The translations under genes and the position numbers were made by a program. Below, piece by piece: positions 37,266-46,894 of a DNA stretch of 48,814 bases. Within the stretch, counting starts at the first letter, position 1. Each line of letters opens with the position of its first letter. This DNA is from a virus, in IMG/VR virus record IMGVR_UViG_3300050821_007486, positions 1-48,814 of that record; one strand, given 5' to 3'. The notes beneath the pieces are model-generated. The model made no database searches, was not told the origin of the DNA, and was given only the letters and a program-made list of their open reading frames with translations.

Positions 37266-37772
37266 GTGGTTGGAAATCCAAATCAACAACAGGGTACACT
37301 CAATCGCGTAAAGGCCACTGTGTATATACCTGGTGTGCCAGCTTTGAATGTTCTTCCCCAATTTTTGGGGAAGGAAGGTGTAAGTCTTTCTTTGGATGGC
37401 GTTGCTGCTGATTATATCGGAACAATGACCGGAGCAGTTCCTTCACCTGCTCCGTATCAGATTGCAACGGTTACTGTTAACCTTTTGAAATCTCAACCAT
37501 TTTCTCAAAATTATAAGAATCAATTTGAGTCTAATACTCTAATTGGAGATATAACGGTGTGGCCAGATGTGGGTGCGCAAGCTCCATCTGTATTAACTGG
37601 TGGTACGGCAGGCGGGGGCGCTGGTGGCGCATCATATGGTTTGCAACCATACAGTATTTATAATTGTGTTCTTGAGACTGTTAAGGAAATGTCATTTGCT
37701 GGCGAAAGCCCTCTTTATGTTGTAACTATCAAAGGCTATTACCAAGTTAATAGTCAGATGTTTAGTACCTAA
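37266..37772 (+). CDS. Tail tube protein
   Basis: 168 aa, GTG start after AGGAGA. It directly follows the sheath gene and has the expected length and strand-rich profile (ATVTVNLLKSQPFS, Gly-rich loop GGTAGGGAGGASYG, then YNCVLETVKEMSF). Forms the inner tube inside the sheath. Confidence 0.7.
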   Translation: MVGNPNQQQGTLNRVKATVYIPGVPALNVLPQFLGKEGVSLSLDGVAADYIGTMTGAVPSPAPYQIATVTVNLLKSQPFSQNYKNQFESNTLIGDITVWPDVGAQAPSVLTGGTAGGGAGGASYGLQPYSIYNCVLETVKEMSFAGESPLYVVTIKGYYQVNSQMFST

Positions 37773-37795
37773 ACTGACACGAGAAAGGTAGCACC

Positions 37796-38434
37796 GTGGC
37801 AATCACAATCAACAGGAAGCTCAATTTAGTTTTACCCATAGAATTAGATGAGCACAGAAAGATATATTTTCATTCTATACCTATAAGTGTGGAAGTATTT
37901 GATGCTAATTTCTGGATCTTAACACAAACATTGTCAAATTTATATGCGCATGGCATAGGACCAAGTATGTCTCCACGTATTGCGTTGCGCGCGCTGCGTG
38001 ATACAGCAAAGCAAATTGATGATACTCAAGATATTAGTTTAAATTTGGTAAATGAAATTTATCGTTTGACTAGTGTCATTATGCCTGGTTCAAATGGATC
38101 AGGTTGGATAAATTTACCATATTATGAAGTTAAAACCAAAAGACTTGTTGATGAACAAATATTGTCGGAGGTGGAAAATGCCATCGTTTATTTTATTGTA
38201 GCCTCAGCTCTGCACTTGCGCAGCGAGCTGGAAATGGCATTAGGGGGCTTAGTTGGAATTTGGAAAGCGGAAACTACATCATTGAGTGCTATGGATTACA
38301 TGCGTTCTTTGCCGACCTCGACTCAAACAGAGAATACTGGCGAGAAACAGGAACGCAAACCACACACAACTGTGATAACGGCAGCGCCCACGCAACAGAA
38401 GCCGTCGGCACCAGTGTCATCCATTCCATCCTAG
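37796..38434 (+). CDS. Tail assembly chaperone (gpG-like)
   Basis: 212 aa, GTG start after GAAAGG. Lies between tube and tape measure, the site of tail chaperones, with an open -1 frame across its 3' half. Helical N-terminal domain; disordered Gln/Thr/Pro-rich tail (QERKPHTTVITAAPTQQK) in the zero frame. Confidence 0.65.
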   Translation: MAITINRKLNLVLPIELDEHRKIYFHSIPISVEVFDANFWILTQTLSNLYAHGIGPSMSPRIALRALRDTAKQIDDTQDISLNLVNEIYRLTSVIMPGSNGSGWINLPYYEVKTKRLVDEQILSEVENAIVYFIVASALHLRSELEMALGGLVGIWKAETTSLSAMDYMRSLPTSTQTENTGEKQERKPHTTVITAAPTQQKPSAPVSSIPS

Positions 38435-38535
38435 ATTATTTATCTAGTGAGGGATTTCCTGAATTTATGTACCAATTTAATTTTAAACATAGATATTCCA
38501 GTGCGTTAGAATGGCGACAACGCTTCTTGGGATAA
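38248..38535 (+). CDS. -1 frameshift extension of the tail chaperone (gpGT-like)
   Basis: The -1 frame is open from 38155 to 38535 and has no convincing start codon or ribosome site. Best slip candidate is a five-G run read as TTA GGG GGC TTA (38240-38251), though not a canonical heptamer. The extension ends in an aromatic segment (EFMYQFNFKHRYSSALEW). Boundary of the fusion is uncertain. Confidence 0.55.
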   Translation, partial: LSWNLESGNYIIECYGLHAFFADLDSNREYWRETGTQTTHNCDNGSAHATEAVGTSVIHSILDYLSSEGFPEFMYQFNFKHRYSSALEWRQRFLG

Positions 38536-38538
38536 GTA

Positions 38539-41500
38539 GTGCCTGAATCAGTTATAGACGTTAACATAAGATTGGAGCAGAGCGCTAAAGCGCTTAATGA
38601 TGCTGTTGATAAGGCTGTTCGATTAGAACAGACTTTGGCTAGTGTAACAAGAAGAATGGGGGAAAATAACCAAGCAACAAAAACTACTAAACTTTATTAT
38701 GATAAAGCTACTGAAGCTGCCCAAAAATTATGGGCAACTAATCAGAGAGAAATGAATAAAATTGATCCAATTGTAAAAAGAATTGGTGACAGTATTGATA
38801 AAAGTCTTATTCAAAATGTTAATAAACTTGGAGAAGCTGTTGATAGGGCAGGACAAAGATTTGATACCAGTATTACTAGTAGACTTAAGAAAATTCAAGA
38901 AGAATATAAGAAAATTGAGGAAGCAAAGAAGAGAGCTGAAAAAGATCCAGTATTATCACATATGCAGAGGTGGAGAGTATCTGATCATCCTTCTGCTGAA
39001 GCAATGTATCAAAGTGCTAATTTAAAGAGACCTTGGAAGAAACCAAGTATAGAAGAAGGACAATTTACAGCCAAAGAACAACTCTATAGGTTATTTGTTC
39101 AAGCCCGACAGTCTGGAGCCCATCATGATGCGCTCCGTATGGTAGGAGGAATATCGAGTAGTGGTTCTCCACATGTTACTTTAATAAGTGGTCTTACCAG
39201 TTTGATGCGCAATTTTCTTAATGCGCCTTCTGGTATGCAATTATTAATTGGAGTTGCTACAGGCATAATTGCTTCTGGTGCGGCAGCAATTGCTCTTTCA
39301 CCAATTGTTACAAGGAGGCAAAGAGCAGCCAGAGGCGCTGGTTTAGCTTACGGACAATTTGAATCAGCTGAAAATACCTACGGTCCATATTATGACGCAA
39401 AGCAGGCTATTGGCGCCTCTGCGTCTGCTCAAGATCCAACATCTCAGCAATATATAGCTATGATGCAGCTGGGTCTAAGACCCAGCGCTAATGCAGCTAA
39501 TGATATAGATAGACAAAATATTGCCTTAAAAGAAATGATAAGTAAATTTTCAGATTTTGGACAATTTTTGGCTACACTACATAATACTCCACTAGGTTCT
39601 ATGATAACAGATGAAAGGGCTCGAACTGTTGCAAGTTTACCAATGGCAAGATTACAAGAATTGGCAAAACAAGAAGAAAATGATGCTAAACAAAATAAAA
39701 TAGATGAAAAAACTTCTGAAATTTATGTTAAACTATATGCAGATATGAATAGATTTGGTACTGCTCTTGAAACTGTAACGATTAAAAATTTGGCTGGATT
39801 TGCTTCTGGTCTTGATAGCATCCTTAATAAACTTGTTAGCTGGTTACAATCAGGTTATGGTCCTGGACAATCTTTTCCAACTGTCACAAGTAGTAAAGAT
39901 CAAGAGAATGTAACGAAAATGTTTGGAAAACCAAGTAGTGTTCCTACTTGGGGTAGTCCAACAGCGCCAAGTGGCGCACCCAAACGAGGTTTTGCTACTG
40001 GAGCATATAATGTCCCAGATGATGGGACTGCTATGCTCCATCAAAATGAACTTGTTATGCCAGCTAAAGAAGCATCAGCATTTCGAGATATGTTGAATAA
40101 TTCTACAACTGAAGGTGGTAAGGACTTTGGTGAATTTAATAGAGAACTTATGAAGAGTTCTGATATTATTGTTAAACTAAGTTCTTCAATGGAAGATTTA
40201 AATTCTGAGATTGAATCTGGAAAGTATCTAGCACAGAATTATGGAGGAGGACAAGGAGGAACTGGTACAACTGTAAGTGGTGGTGGTGGTACTGCTGTAG
40301 GAACTGGTGGAGGCGGCGGAAGTGGCCCACATAGTCCATCAAGCTCTAGCGGTGGTGGCGCGACAGTATCCAGTGGCGCTTCGGCAGATATGTCAGGAGG
40401 CGCAGGTTCGTTCATTAAACATCAAGAAGGTTTATCATTAAAACAGTATATGGATGCAGGACATAAAGCCATTGGTTATGGACATGATTTTACTGCTGCT
40501 GAATTAGCTCAAGGCTATGCTGTAGGAGCTAGTGGTGAACACATATCTACTTCTGGAAGTATAACTAAAGAACAGGCAGATTCATTATTTACAGCAGATT
40601 ATCAAAGTCGTTTTAAAGATGTAGCCAGTAAAGTTCCTGGCTTCGATAAGCTGAATTCTAATCAGCAAGAAGCTATTATGTCATATAAGTATAATACTGG
40701 AAGATTGCCTAGTAATTTGGCAGGCAATATTGCTTCTGGTAATATGTCAGGAATTTCTGCCTCTCTTGCAGGTGGTATTAAAACTTCGCAAGGTGTATAT
40801 AATGCTGGATTAGATAGACGCAGGCAGCAAGAAGCCAGCTTATTTAATTCTACACCAACAGCAGCAACTTCTACTGGTGGAGGCGGTGGCAGTCCTGCTA
40901 CTAATATGCCAGATTTAAGTGATTCTAAAGACTGGTCTGAACATTTAGCAAATATGAAAAAGAATAATTTACTTACTAATGAACAATGCGTAACTTTAGC
41001 TATGGCATCTGCCGGTGTTAAATATGGTTCTGGACAAGCAGGTGGACATACTACAGATTGGAGAAGAGGAGATTCAGTTACTTCTGGTAATATACAACCA
41101 GGTACTCCAATATCTACATTTGCTGGTTTACATGGAGAACAAAATCAAAACATTTATGCTGGTGGAACTGGTGGTAGAGCTAAAGTCGGTTTAGACCATG
41201 CTGGTATATTTGAGAGTTATATTAGAGATAAAAATGGTCAAATTATTGGAATGAATATGGCAGATCAATGGAAAGGAAGTGGCGGTATACATGATAAACA
41301 TGCTTATATGTTTGGTGGTGGTAAGGGTGAACATGATGCAAGAAATTATTCTGCCATTAAATTAGCTAATGACGAATATCTTGGTGGCAAAAATAATCCA
41401 ATGGAGAAAATGCGCGATATAGCAAAAGCTTATGATCCTAATAAACAATCTCAACAAGCAGCCACAGCCATAACAGGCCGAGTAGATCCTTATGGAAAAA

Positions 41501-41640
41501 CACCAACTCCACACATGGGAGACATGAGTCAATATCATAAAGATTCAAGTCCTAATGTTACTATATTCAATAAATCTGGTGCAAATTATAATCTTCAAAC
41601 TGCTTCCTTGGGCGCTGCTCAAGGAAATTTTGATGCATGA
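38539..41640 (+). CDS. Tape measure protein with lysozyme and cysteine-peptidase domains
   Basis: 1033 aa, GTG start 3 nt after the previous stop. Residues 1-135 coiled coil; one transmembrane segment near 234-256 (LLIGVATGIIASGAAAIALS); the typical tape-measure segment RGFATGAYNVPDDGTAMLHQ near 485-505; Gly/Ser-rich linker 565-620. Residues about 620-770: GH24 phage-lysozyme fold (E630, D639, IGYGH 645-649) with Ala644 where the catalytic Thr is expected. Residues about 800-970: BPSL0067/NlpC-P60-like peptidase (C817 in EQCV, H887, D909). These could cut cell wall as the tape exits. Sets tail length. Confidence 0.85.
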   Translation: MPESVIDVNIRLEQSAKALNDAVDKAVRLEQTLASVTRRMGENNQATKTTKLYYDKATEAAQKLWATNQREMNKIDPIVKRIGDSIDKSLIQNVNKLGEAVDRAGQRFDTSITSRLKKIQEEYKKIEEAKKRAEKDPVLSHMQRWRVSDHPSAEAMYQSANLKRPWKKPSIEEGQFTAKEQLYRLFVQARQSGAHHDALRMVGGISSSGSPHVTLISGLTSLMRNFLNAPSGMQLLIGVATGIIASGAAAIALSPIVTRRQRAARGAGLAYGQFESAENTYGPYYDAKQAIGASASAQDPTSQQYIAMMQLGLRPSANAANDIDRQNIALKEMISKFSDFGQFLATLHNTPLGSMITDERARTVASLPMARLQELAKQEENDAKQNKIDEKTSEIYVKLYADMNRFGTALETVTIKNLAGFASGLDSILNKLVSWLQSGYGPGQSFPTVTSSKDQENVTKMFGKPSSVPTWGSPTAPSGAPKRGFATGAYNVPDDGTAMLHQNELVMPAKEASAFRDMLNNSTTEGGKDFGEFNRELMKSSDIIVKLSSSMEDLNSEIESGKYLAQNYGGGQGGTGTTVSGGGGTAVGTGGGGGSGPHSPSSSSGGGATVSSGASADMSGGAGSFIKHQEGLSLKQYMDAGHKAIGYGHDFTAAELAQGYAVGASGEHISTSGSITKEQADSLFTADYQSRFKDVASKVPGFDKLNSNQQEAIMSYKYNTGRLPSNLAGNIASGNMSGISASLAGGIKTSQGVYNAGLDRRRQQEASLFNSTPTAATSTGGGGGSPATNMPDLSDSKDWSEHLANMKKNNLLTNEQCVTLAMASAGVKYGSGQAGGHTTDWRRGDSVTSGNIQPGTPISTFAGLHGEQNQNIYAGGTGGRAKVGLDHAGIFESYIRDKNGQIIGMNMADQWKGSGGIHDKHAYMFGGGKGEHDARNYSAIKLANDEYLGGKNNPMEKMRDIAKAYDPNKQSQQAATAITGRVDPYGKTPTPHMGDMSQYHKDSSPNVTIFNKSGANYNLQTASLGAAQGNFDA

Positions 41641-41657
41641 CAACGTAGGAGGTTTCA

Positions 41658-42884
41658 ATTCGCTTCTACGCTATCAAAATTAGTAGCTCAGCAGCCATAA
41701 TAGGTTTGGGTTCTATAACTGGTGCAGCTAATATAGTTAATACTGGTACTGCTTTAGCAGGTTTATCTGATTCTGCTGTTCCAACATTAGTAGCATCTAC
41801 TCCTTATGGAGCGCAATGGTCTAGCTCATACAACGGCCAGAATGATCCTGGTGCATTAGATGTTGATTTTGATATAACTGTTACTGGTGGCGCTGCTGTA
41901 GGACAACTGACTATAAAAGGTATTACGCAAGCTGATATTTCTCAGTCTACATATCTTACTGGTGCAAGAATTCAGGTATTTGGTGGATTTACAAATGGAT
42001 TACCATTAGCTAATGATCAAGTAGCGCACCAAGGATTAATATGTGATGGACAAATTTATCCTGCTTTTGGTAATTGGACAGGAAATGATTTAAGTCTAAC
42101 ATTTATAATCAAACCTGGAACACAGAGTGGAATAGGAGGACCAACAGACCCTAAGAACATTGTCCATAACTTACCTACAGGTACTCCATTATCTTCTGCT
42201 ATTCAACAAGCTTTAACAACAGCTTTTCCTAATTCCACATTTCTAATGAATATTAGTCAATCTCTTAAATTAAATCAGCCAGACCAAGGTTTTTACCAAG
42301 GTATGGAACAATATATGAATTATATTAAATCTCTTTCACATAGTATACTTGGGACACCTAGCACTACTGGTTATCAAGGAGTACAAGCATTTCCTATTGG
42401 ATATCAACAATATTTAATTACTGACTTTACTAGTCCTGGAAGTACAATACAGTTATTGTTTGAAGATTTAATAGGACAACCAGTATGGATTGGTGTAAAT
42501 ACAATCTCAGTTAAAGTAGCTATGAGAGCCGATATTAATGCAGCTATGGCTTCTGGAGGTCCTGTTCAGATTAAACTTCCAGCCAATAATAATGTTCCTC
42601 TCTTAGTTACTACTCAACCTGGTGGAGCATTAAGTTTAAGCAATTATGGAATGACTAATTATTATGAACATGGAAATCAGCTCCTATTTTCTGGAACTTG
42701 GACAGTAAGTAATATCAGACATATTGGACATTATAGGCAACCTACTGGTACAGATTGGGTTTCAATTATAGAAGCTACATCAGCAACTAATTTTGGTGCA
42801 GGAATGGCTACTATAAATTCGACAGGTGGTCTATTGACGTTTACACCTAGTGGTGGCGAGTCAGGTGGGATTGGTATGAATTAA
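41658..42884 (+). CDS. Baseplate hub-like protein, probable ATT start
   Basis: 408 aa if translated from the ATT at 41658, which has AGGAGG 5 nt upstream (41647-41652); the first standard start, a TTG at 41706, lacks a ribosome site. The protein starts (M)RFYAIKISSS, then a strand-rich region (ALDVDFDITVTGGAA, LSLTFIIKPG) and a hub-like middle (GQPVWIGVNTISVKVAMRADI). Fits a hub or spike-base role (P2 gpD/Mu gp44 position). Confidence 0.6.
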   Translation: MRFYAIKISSSAAIIGLGSITGAANIVNTGTALAGLSDSAVPTLVASTPYGAQWSSSYNGQNDPGALDVDFDITVTGGAAVGQLTIKGITQADISQSTYLTGARIQVFGGFTNGLPLANDQVAHQGLICDGQIYPAFGNWTGNDLSLTFIIKPGTQSGIGGPTDPKNIVHNLPTGTPLSSAIQQALTTAFPNSTFLMNISQSLKLNQPDQGFYQGMEQYMNYIKSLSHSILGTPSTTGYQGVQAFPIGYQQYLITDFTSPGSTIQLLFEDLIGQPVWIGVNTISVKVAMRADINAAMASGGPVQIKLPANNNVPLLVTTQPGGALSLSNYGMTNYYEHGNQLLFSGTWTVSNIRHIGHYRQPTGTDWVSIIEATSATNFGAGMATINSTGGLLTFTPSGGESGGIGMN

Positions 42885-43625
42885 ATGACAACTCTAGCAC
42901 AAGTGCAATTATTGTATCAGCTAACACCTATTTGGCTGCAGAACGGTATTGCTTCAAACATTGTTGGTGGATATTTGCCGATATTATCAATACTTAATTA
43001 TGAAGTATTTGCTGCGTTAAATAATACACAGATGGGTCCAGAAGGAGTTAATATGCCATCTGATTGGAGCTTTGAAAATGCCTTTGCTACTTTTCAACCT
43101 GCTCCTGGTGGTTCTTTAGTTAAACAATCTATTGCTGAATATCCTTTTGCTAATCTGAGCGTTGCTTCTAATGCAACACTCAGAGGAGCTATTGATGTTT
43201 CTATGATTATGTTAACTCCTATGAAGGAATCTAGTGCTTGGGCTATGAAGCAATCTAGGATGAGTAGTCTAAAATCAGTTTTGGATGCTCATAACAATTT
43301 AGGTGGAACATATATAGTATTTACTCCAGCATATATTTATAACAATATGTCTATGACAGATTTAACAGATATATCAACAGCAACTTCACCATTACCACAA
43401 AATACTTGGATATGGCATTTTACACAACCTTTGGTCTCGTTAGCTGATCTTCAAATAGCAGAAGGAAATTTATTATCAAAATTAACTAATGGCTTGCAAA
43501 CTTCTGGTGCAATAACTAGCGCATTAACAGCAATTGGTATAACTGCATCTGTTGGTAATTTTGCTCCTGGTATAACACAACCTACAATATCAGCTGCTCC
43601 TATGGTTACCACAATTATACAATGA
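42885..43625 (+). CDS. Baseplate/tail structural protein
   Basis: 246 aa directly after the hub gene. Helical and strand mix (QLLYQLTPIWLQNGIAS; SVASNATLRGAIDVSMIML), no motif recognised. Role inferred from position. Confidence 0.6.
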   Translation: MTTLAQVQLLYQLTPIWLQNGIASNIVGGYLPILSILNYEVFAALNNTQMGPEGVNMPSDWSFENAFATFQPAPGGSLVKQSIAEYPFANLSVASNATLRGAIDVSMIMLTPMKESSAWAMKQSRMSSLKSVLDAHNNLGGTYIVFTPAYIYNNMSMTDLTDISTATSPLPQNTWIWHFTQPLVSLADLQIAEGNLLSKLTNGLQTSGAITSALTAIGITASVGNFAPGITQPTISAAPMVTTIIQ

Positions 43626-44110
43626 CGACATATTATCCATTTATTCAATCTGCTAGTAGAGCCTTTTCATTTATGCCTGAATTTGATGGTAGTAATTATA
43701 ATGTTACAGTTTTATGGAACGTATCTTCACAGCGATATTATGTTAAATGTGTGAGTGCAAATAATGTTTTGATATTTATGGTTCCTTTAGTAAATTCTGC
43801 AAATGGAGCAGAAATAGAATCATTAGTATGGGACGAAAATAATGAGGTTGTGATCGCTACGATGGTGGCGCCACATGGAATGCTAATTGGTGAAATATTT
43901 AATGTCTCCATTATTCAAGCAGTTCCTACTGGATACAATGGAAACGGAATGGCTTTAATAACTGACGTTAATGAGTTTACATATCCTATGTCGCAAGATC
44001 CTGGCTATATGCAACAGGCTGGTATAGCGCAGTTTTTGATTAGTATGACTAAGAGTTATTTTAATTCAACTCTAGTATTTAGGAATATGCAATTTGAGGT
44101 GACACCTTGA
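43622..44110 (+). CDS. Baseplate protein with inserted PTGYNG module
   Basis: 162 aa, ATGA overlap with the upstream gene. Contains PTGYNGNGMALITDVNEFTY and QDPGYMQQAG (about 100-130), the same module as in the sheath protein. Such modules act as small beta inserts. Baseplate role by position. Confidence 0.6.
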   Translation: MTTYYPFIQSASRAFSFMPEFDGSNYNVTVLWNVSSQRYYVKCVSANNVLIFMVPLVNSANGAEIESLVWDENNEVVIATMVAPHGMLIGEIFNVSIIQAVPTGYNGNGMALITDVNEFTYPMSQDPGYMQQAGIAQFLISMTKSYFNSTLVFRNMQFEVTP

Positions 44111-45063
44111 ATGATGTTGCGCAAAAGTTTCCGTTAGCTATTCAATTACATAACTTTGCGCGCACGAAGGCTGCTGATAATACTCAAAATCAACCCAAGA
44201 CATTTCAAGGTCATGTATCTGCGATCTTAGCAAATGATATGTTAGAGTTTACTCTGGATGCTTCTGGTCCTTATACTTTACCAAAATTGCAAATCCCACA
44301 AGCTTTCTCTAGTTATCATAGAGAACCTACACAAGTTGGTGATAAAGGGTATGCTGTTCCTAGTGACTTTTCTATAGGAGGTATTGACGGAGTTGCTACT
44401 GGTCTTGCTAATATGTTTGGGAAGGGTAATTTAGCAACGCATGTATTTCATCCTATATCAAATAAGAATTTCGATCAACGTGATCCTAATATGTTCTTGG
44501 TTACTGGAGGACCTTCTGGACATACTATTCAATCTAAGGACAAATCTACATCCACTGTTATTGATATACTTAACAACATACTTCATCACTCATCTACATC
44601 AATTCAGCATACAGCACTTAGAAATATAATACATACTGCTGGAGATATTTTAAGTCATAATGGAGTAACAATAAATCAAATTGCTAGTGGTAATCTTAAT
44701 TCAGTTGCAACTGGTGTTATTAATCATGTTGCTAGTAGTATCGTTATGGGCGCGCCAAGTGCTGCTTTTGTTCAACAATATGCTGACTCTAATAGCAGGG
44801 ATATACAACTTCCTCCAATTCCTCCAATTCCATCTCTTCCAACACTTCTTAATGTTATTGGACATATATCTGCTAGTTTGACTATCTCTGCTGCTGGAGG
44901 AATGACATCTGGTGGACAACCAGTTATGACAGAGCCTGTACCTCCACAATTAATTCAAGCTCCATTAATTGTTGATGGAACAAAAGATCCATCTTTTACT
45001 GCACTTGCAAATTTACTTCAAACTCTTCAACAACTTGGTTTAATCTTGGATAATACGACATGA
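44107..45063 (+). CDS. Baseplate spike/assembly protein V-like
   Basis: 318 aa, TTG start (GAGG 7 nt upstream) overlapping the previous stop. N-terminal OB-like region (KTFQGHVSAILANDMLEFTLDA), a middle with YHREPTQVGDKGYAVPSD, typical of gpV/gp45-type spike proteins, and a long low-complexity His/Ser/Ile-rich part. Central spike of the baseplate is likely. Confidence 0.65.
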   Translation: MNDVAQKFPLAIQLHNFARTKAADNTQNQPKTFQGHVSAILANDMLEFTLDASGPYTLPKLQIPQAFSSYHREPTQVGDKGYAVPSDFSIGGIDGVATGLANMFGKGNLATHVFHPISNKNFDQRDPNMFLVTGGPSGHTIQSKDKSTSTVIDILNNILHHSSTSIQHTALRNIIHTAGDILSHNGVTINQIASGNLNSVATGVINHVASSIVMGAPSAAFVQQYADSNSRDIQLPPIPPIPSLPTLLNVIGHISASLTISAAGGMTSGGQPVMTEPVPPQLIQAPLIVDGTKDPSFTALANLLQTLQQLGLILDNTT

Positions 45064-45434
45064 GAGTATATGGGCGCATCGTACCAGATCCTCTCTATCC
45101 ATATCGAAAGAAATGGGTAGTTGTAGAGACAGATGCTAATGGTTTTAATGATATGGTTTATTTAACGAATATGATTCAAGTTATTAAACTTAATCTGCAT
45201 GAAAGTCCATGCTTTACTAATTGGGGTATTCCTGCACACGCTTCTGTTATGACGCAGATTGCTCCTGATTATTATTTGAATATGATACAGCAAAGATTTG
45301 CTCCATATTTTATGTCTTTAGTTTTGACAAATTTACCAAATAGAGTTGATGCAGATGGACGTCCTGCACCTGCTTATCAATTCTTTGTAGTTACCCAATT
45401 AGGCGCAGTTCTAACTGATGTGATACCTTATTAA
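45060..45434 (+). CDS. Baseplate wedge protein (gp25/gpW-like)
   Basis: 124 aa, ATGA-coupled. YLTNMIQVIKLNLHESPCF and NWGIPAHASVMTQIAP followed by a helix fit the small gp25/Mu gp46-type wedge protein placed before gpJ. Confidence 0.65.
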   Translation: MRVYGRIVPDPLYPYRKKWVVVETDANGFNDMVYLTNMIQVIKLNLHESPCFTNWGIPAHASVMTQIAPDYYLNMIQQRFAPYFMSLVLTNLPNRVDADGRPAPAYQFFVVTQLGAVLTDVIPY

Positions 45435-46894
45435 TGGCTCAATTACCTTTAGTGATGGGTCCACAAGGGTTAATACCTACGCCTCCTGCCACTTTGCGTG
45501 CGCAGTTGGTAGCTAAGGTTGCAGCAACAAATCCAGATTATACAGCAAATCTTCCAGGTATTCTTATTGAAGATATAGCATCTACTGAGGTTGCTGGACT
45601 TGTTGTTGCAAATCAATTCCTCGTAGATTTGGTTAATAGTGTAACGCCATATGGTGCTAATCCATTTATATTATATCAACTAGGAATAGACATATATGGG
45701 GTACAGCCTACCGCTCCCACTAATACTTCTGTTGATCTCATTTTTAGTGGTACTGTTGGTTTTATCATTATACCTGGGTTCACGGTAACAGATGGTGTAT
45801 ATCAATATATTTGTACTGATGGAGGAGTTATAGGGATTGATGGTGTCTCTCTACCTATTCATGCTGTTTCTAACTTTGTAGGAACTTGGGCTGTTCCAGC
45901 AGGAACTGTAACTGGTTTTATTACTGGTATTCCTGCTGGCATTACATTATCAGTTATTAATCCAACAGACGGTGTTCCATCTACTTCTACTGAAACAATA
46001 ACATCATTTAGAAGCAGGACGTTGACAGCAGGTCTTGCTGCTTCAACAGGAATGGATAGATACCTTAAAACATTGCTTGGTAATATTCCTGGAGTTATTC
46101 CGCGCCTTGTATCAGTTAGACAAGACTTAGACAATTGCCAATGGATAATCTTAGTAGGAGGTGGTGATCCTTATCAAGTTGCTTGGGCCATATACTATGC
46201 ATTGTTTGGCATTAATGCTTTGGCGCGTCCAAATATAGAAATTATTGGCATTACAAACTACGACCCAACTAATCCTAATCCTCAAATTCCTGTTATAACA
46301 ACTCAATATAATCACAATCTTTTAACAGGAATGGTTGAGACTATTACGCAAGTTGTAGGAATGGAAACTCTTAATGGACAATCATTCCCAGTAACTGTTC
46401 TCAACAATTTAACATTTACTATCCCAGTAGACCTATCTACTCTTGGTGATTATGTAAGTGGTGGTATTGTTTCTCCTAATCCTATTCTTCAAGAAATAAC
46501 TTTGAATTCTTATCCTGATAATTATCTTATTCCATTTTTATTGCCTCCGCAAGAAACAGTTTCTATGAATGTTTGGTGGCAAACAGATTCACCAAACTAT
46601 GTATCGCAAACTGCTATTTCACAAGCTGCTGCTCCTGTTATTGCTGATTATGTTAATAGCCTTTATGTAGGTATAACACCAATTAATATTTATGAAATGC
46701 AGTCATTATTCCTTAGAGCTGTCAGAAATATCGTTGCTTCTGAGAATATCACCATTCTTAAATTTGATGTATATTTTAATGATGTATCATATGCTCCAGA
46801 ACCTAATACTGGTATTATACCTGGAGATCCAAATTCTTATTTCTATACAACTTCTGATAGTATTGTTATTCAACAAATTGGCCAAGCTTCGTGA
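45434..46894 (+). CDS. Baseplate J-like protein
   Basis: 486 aa. Matches the Baseplate_J family: PPATLRAQLVAKVAATNPDY, GLVVANQFLVDLVNSVTPY, LDLYG-type IDIYGVQP, a TETITSFRSRTLT segment and conserved IPGVIPRLVSV. A module with NHNLLTGMVETITQV and FTIPVDL (about 283-343) interrupts the typical fold. Forms baseplate wedges. Confidence 0.8.
   Translation: MAQLPLVMGPQGLIPTPPATLRAQLVAKVAATNPDYTANLPGILIEDIASTEVAGLVVANQFLVDLVNSVTPYGANPFILYQLGIDIYGVQPTAPTNTSVDLIFSGTVGFIIIPGFTVTDGVYQYICTDGGVIGIDGVSLPIHAVSNFVGTWAVPAGTVTGFITGIPAGITLSVINPTDGVPSTSTETITSFRSRTLTAGLAASTGMDRYLKTLLGNIPGVIPRLVSVRQDLDNCQWIILVGGGDPYQVAWAIYYALFGINALARPNIEIIGITNYDPTNPNPQIPVITTQYNHNLLTGMVETITQVVGMETLNGQSFPVTVLNNLTFTIPVDLSTLGDYVSGGIVSPNPILQEITLNSYPDNYLIPFLLPPQETVSMNVWWQTDSPNYVSQTAISQAAAPVIADYVNSLYVGITPINIYEMQSLFLRAVRNIVASENITILKFDVYFNDVSYAPEPNTGIIPGDPNSYFYTTSDSIVIQQIGQAS

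Noticed and set aside
40703-40731. TTGCCT with TATTGC 17 nt downstream inside the tape measure gene
   Set aside because: No TGC before the -10, poor -10, and inside a coding region; expected by chance.
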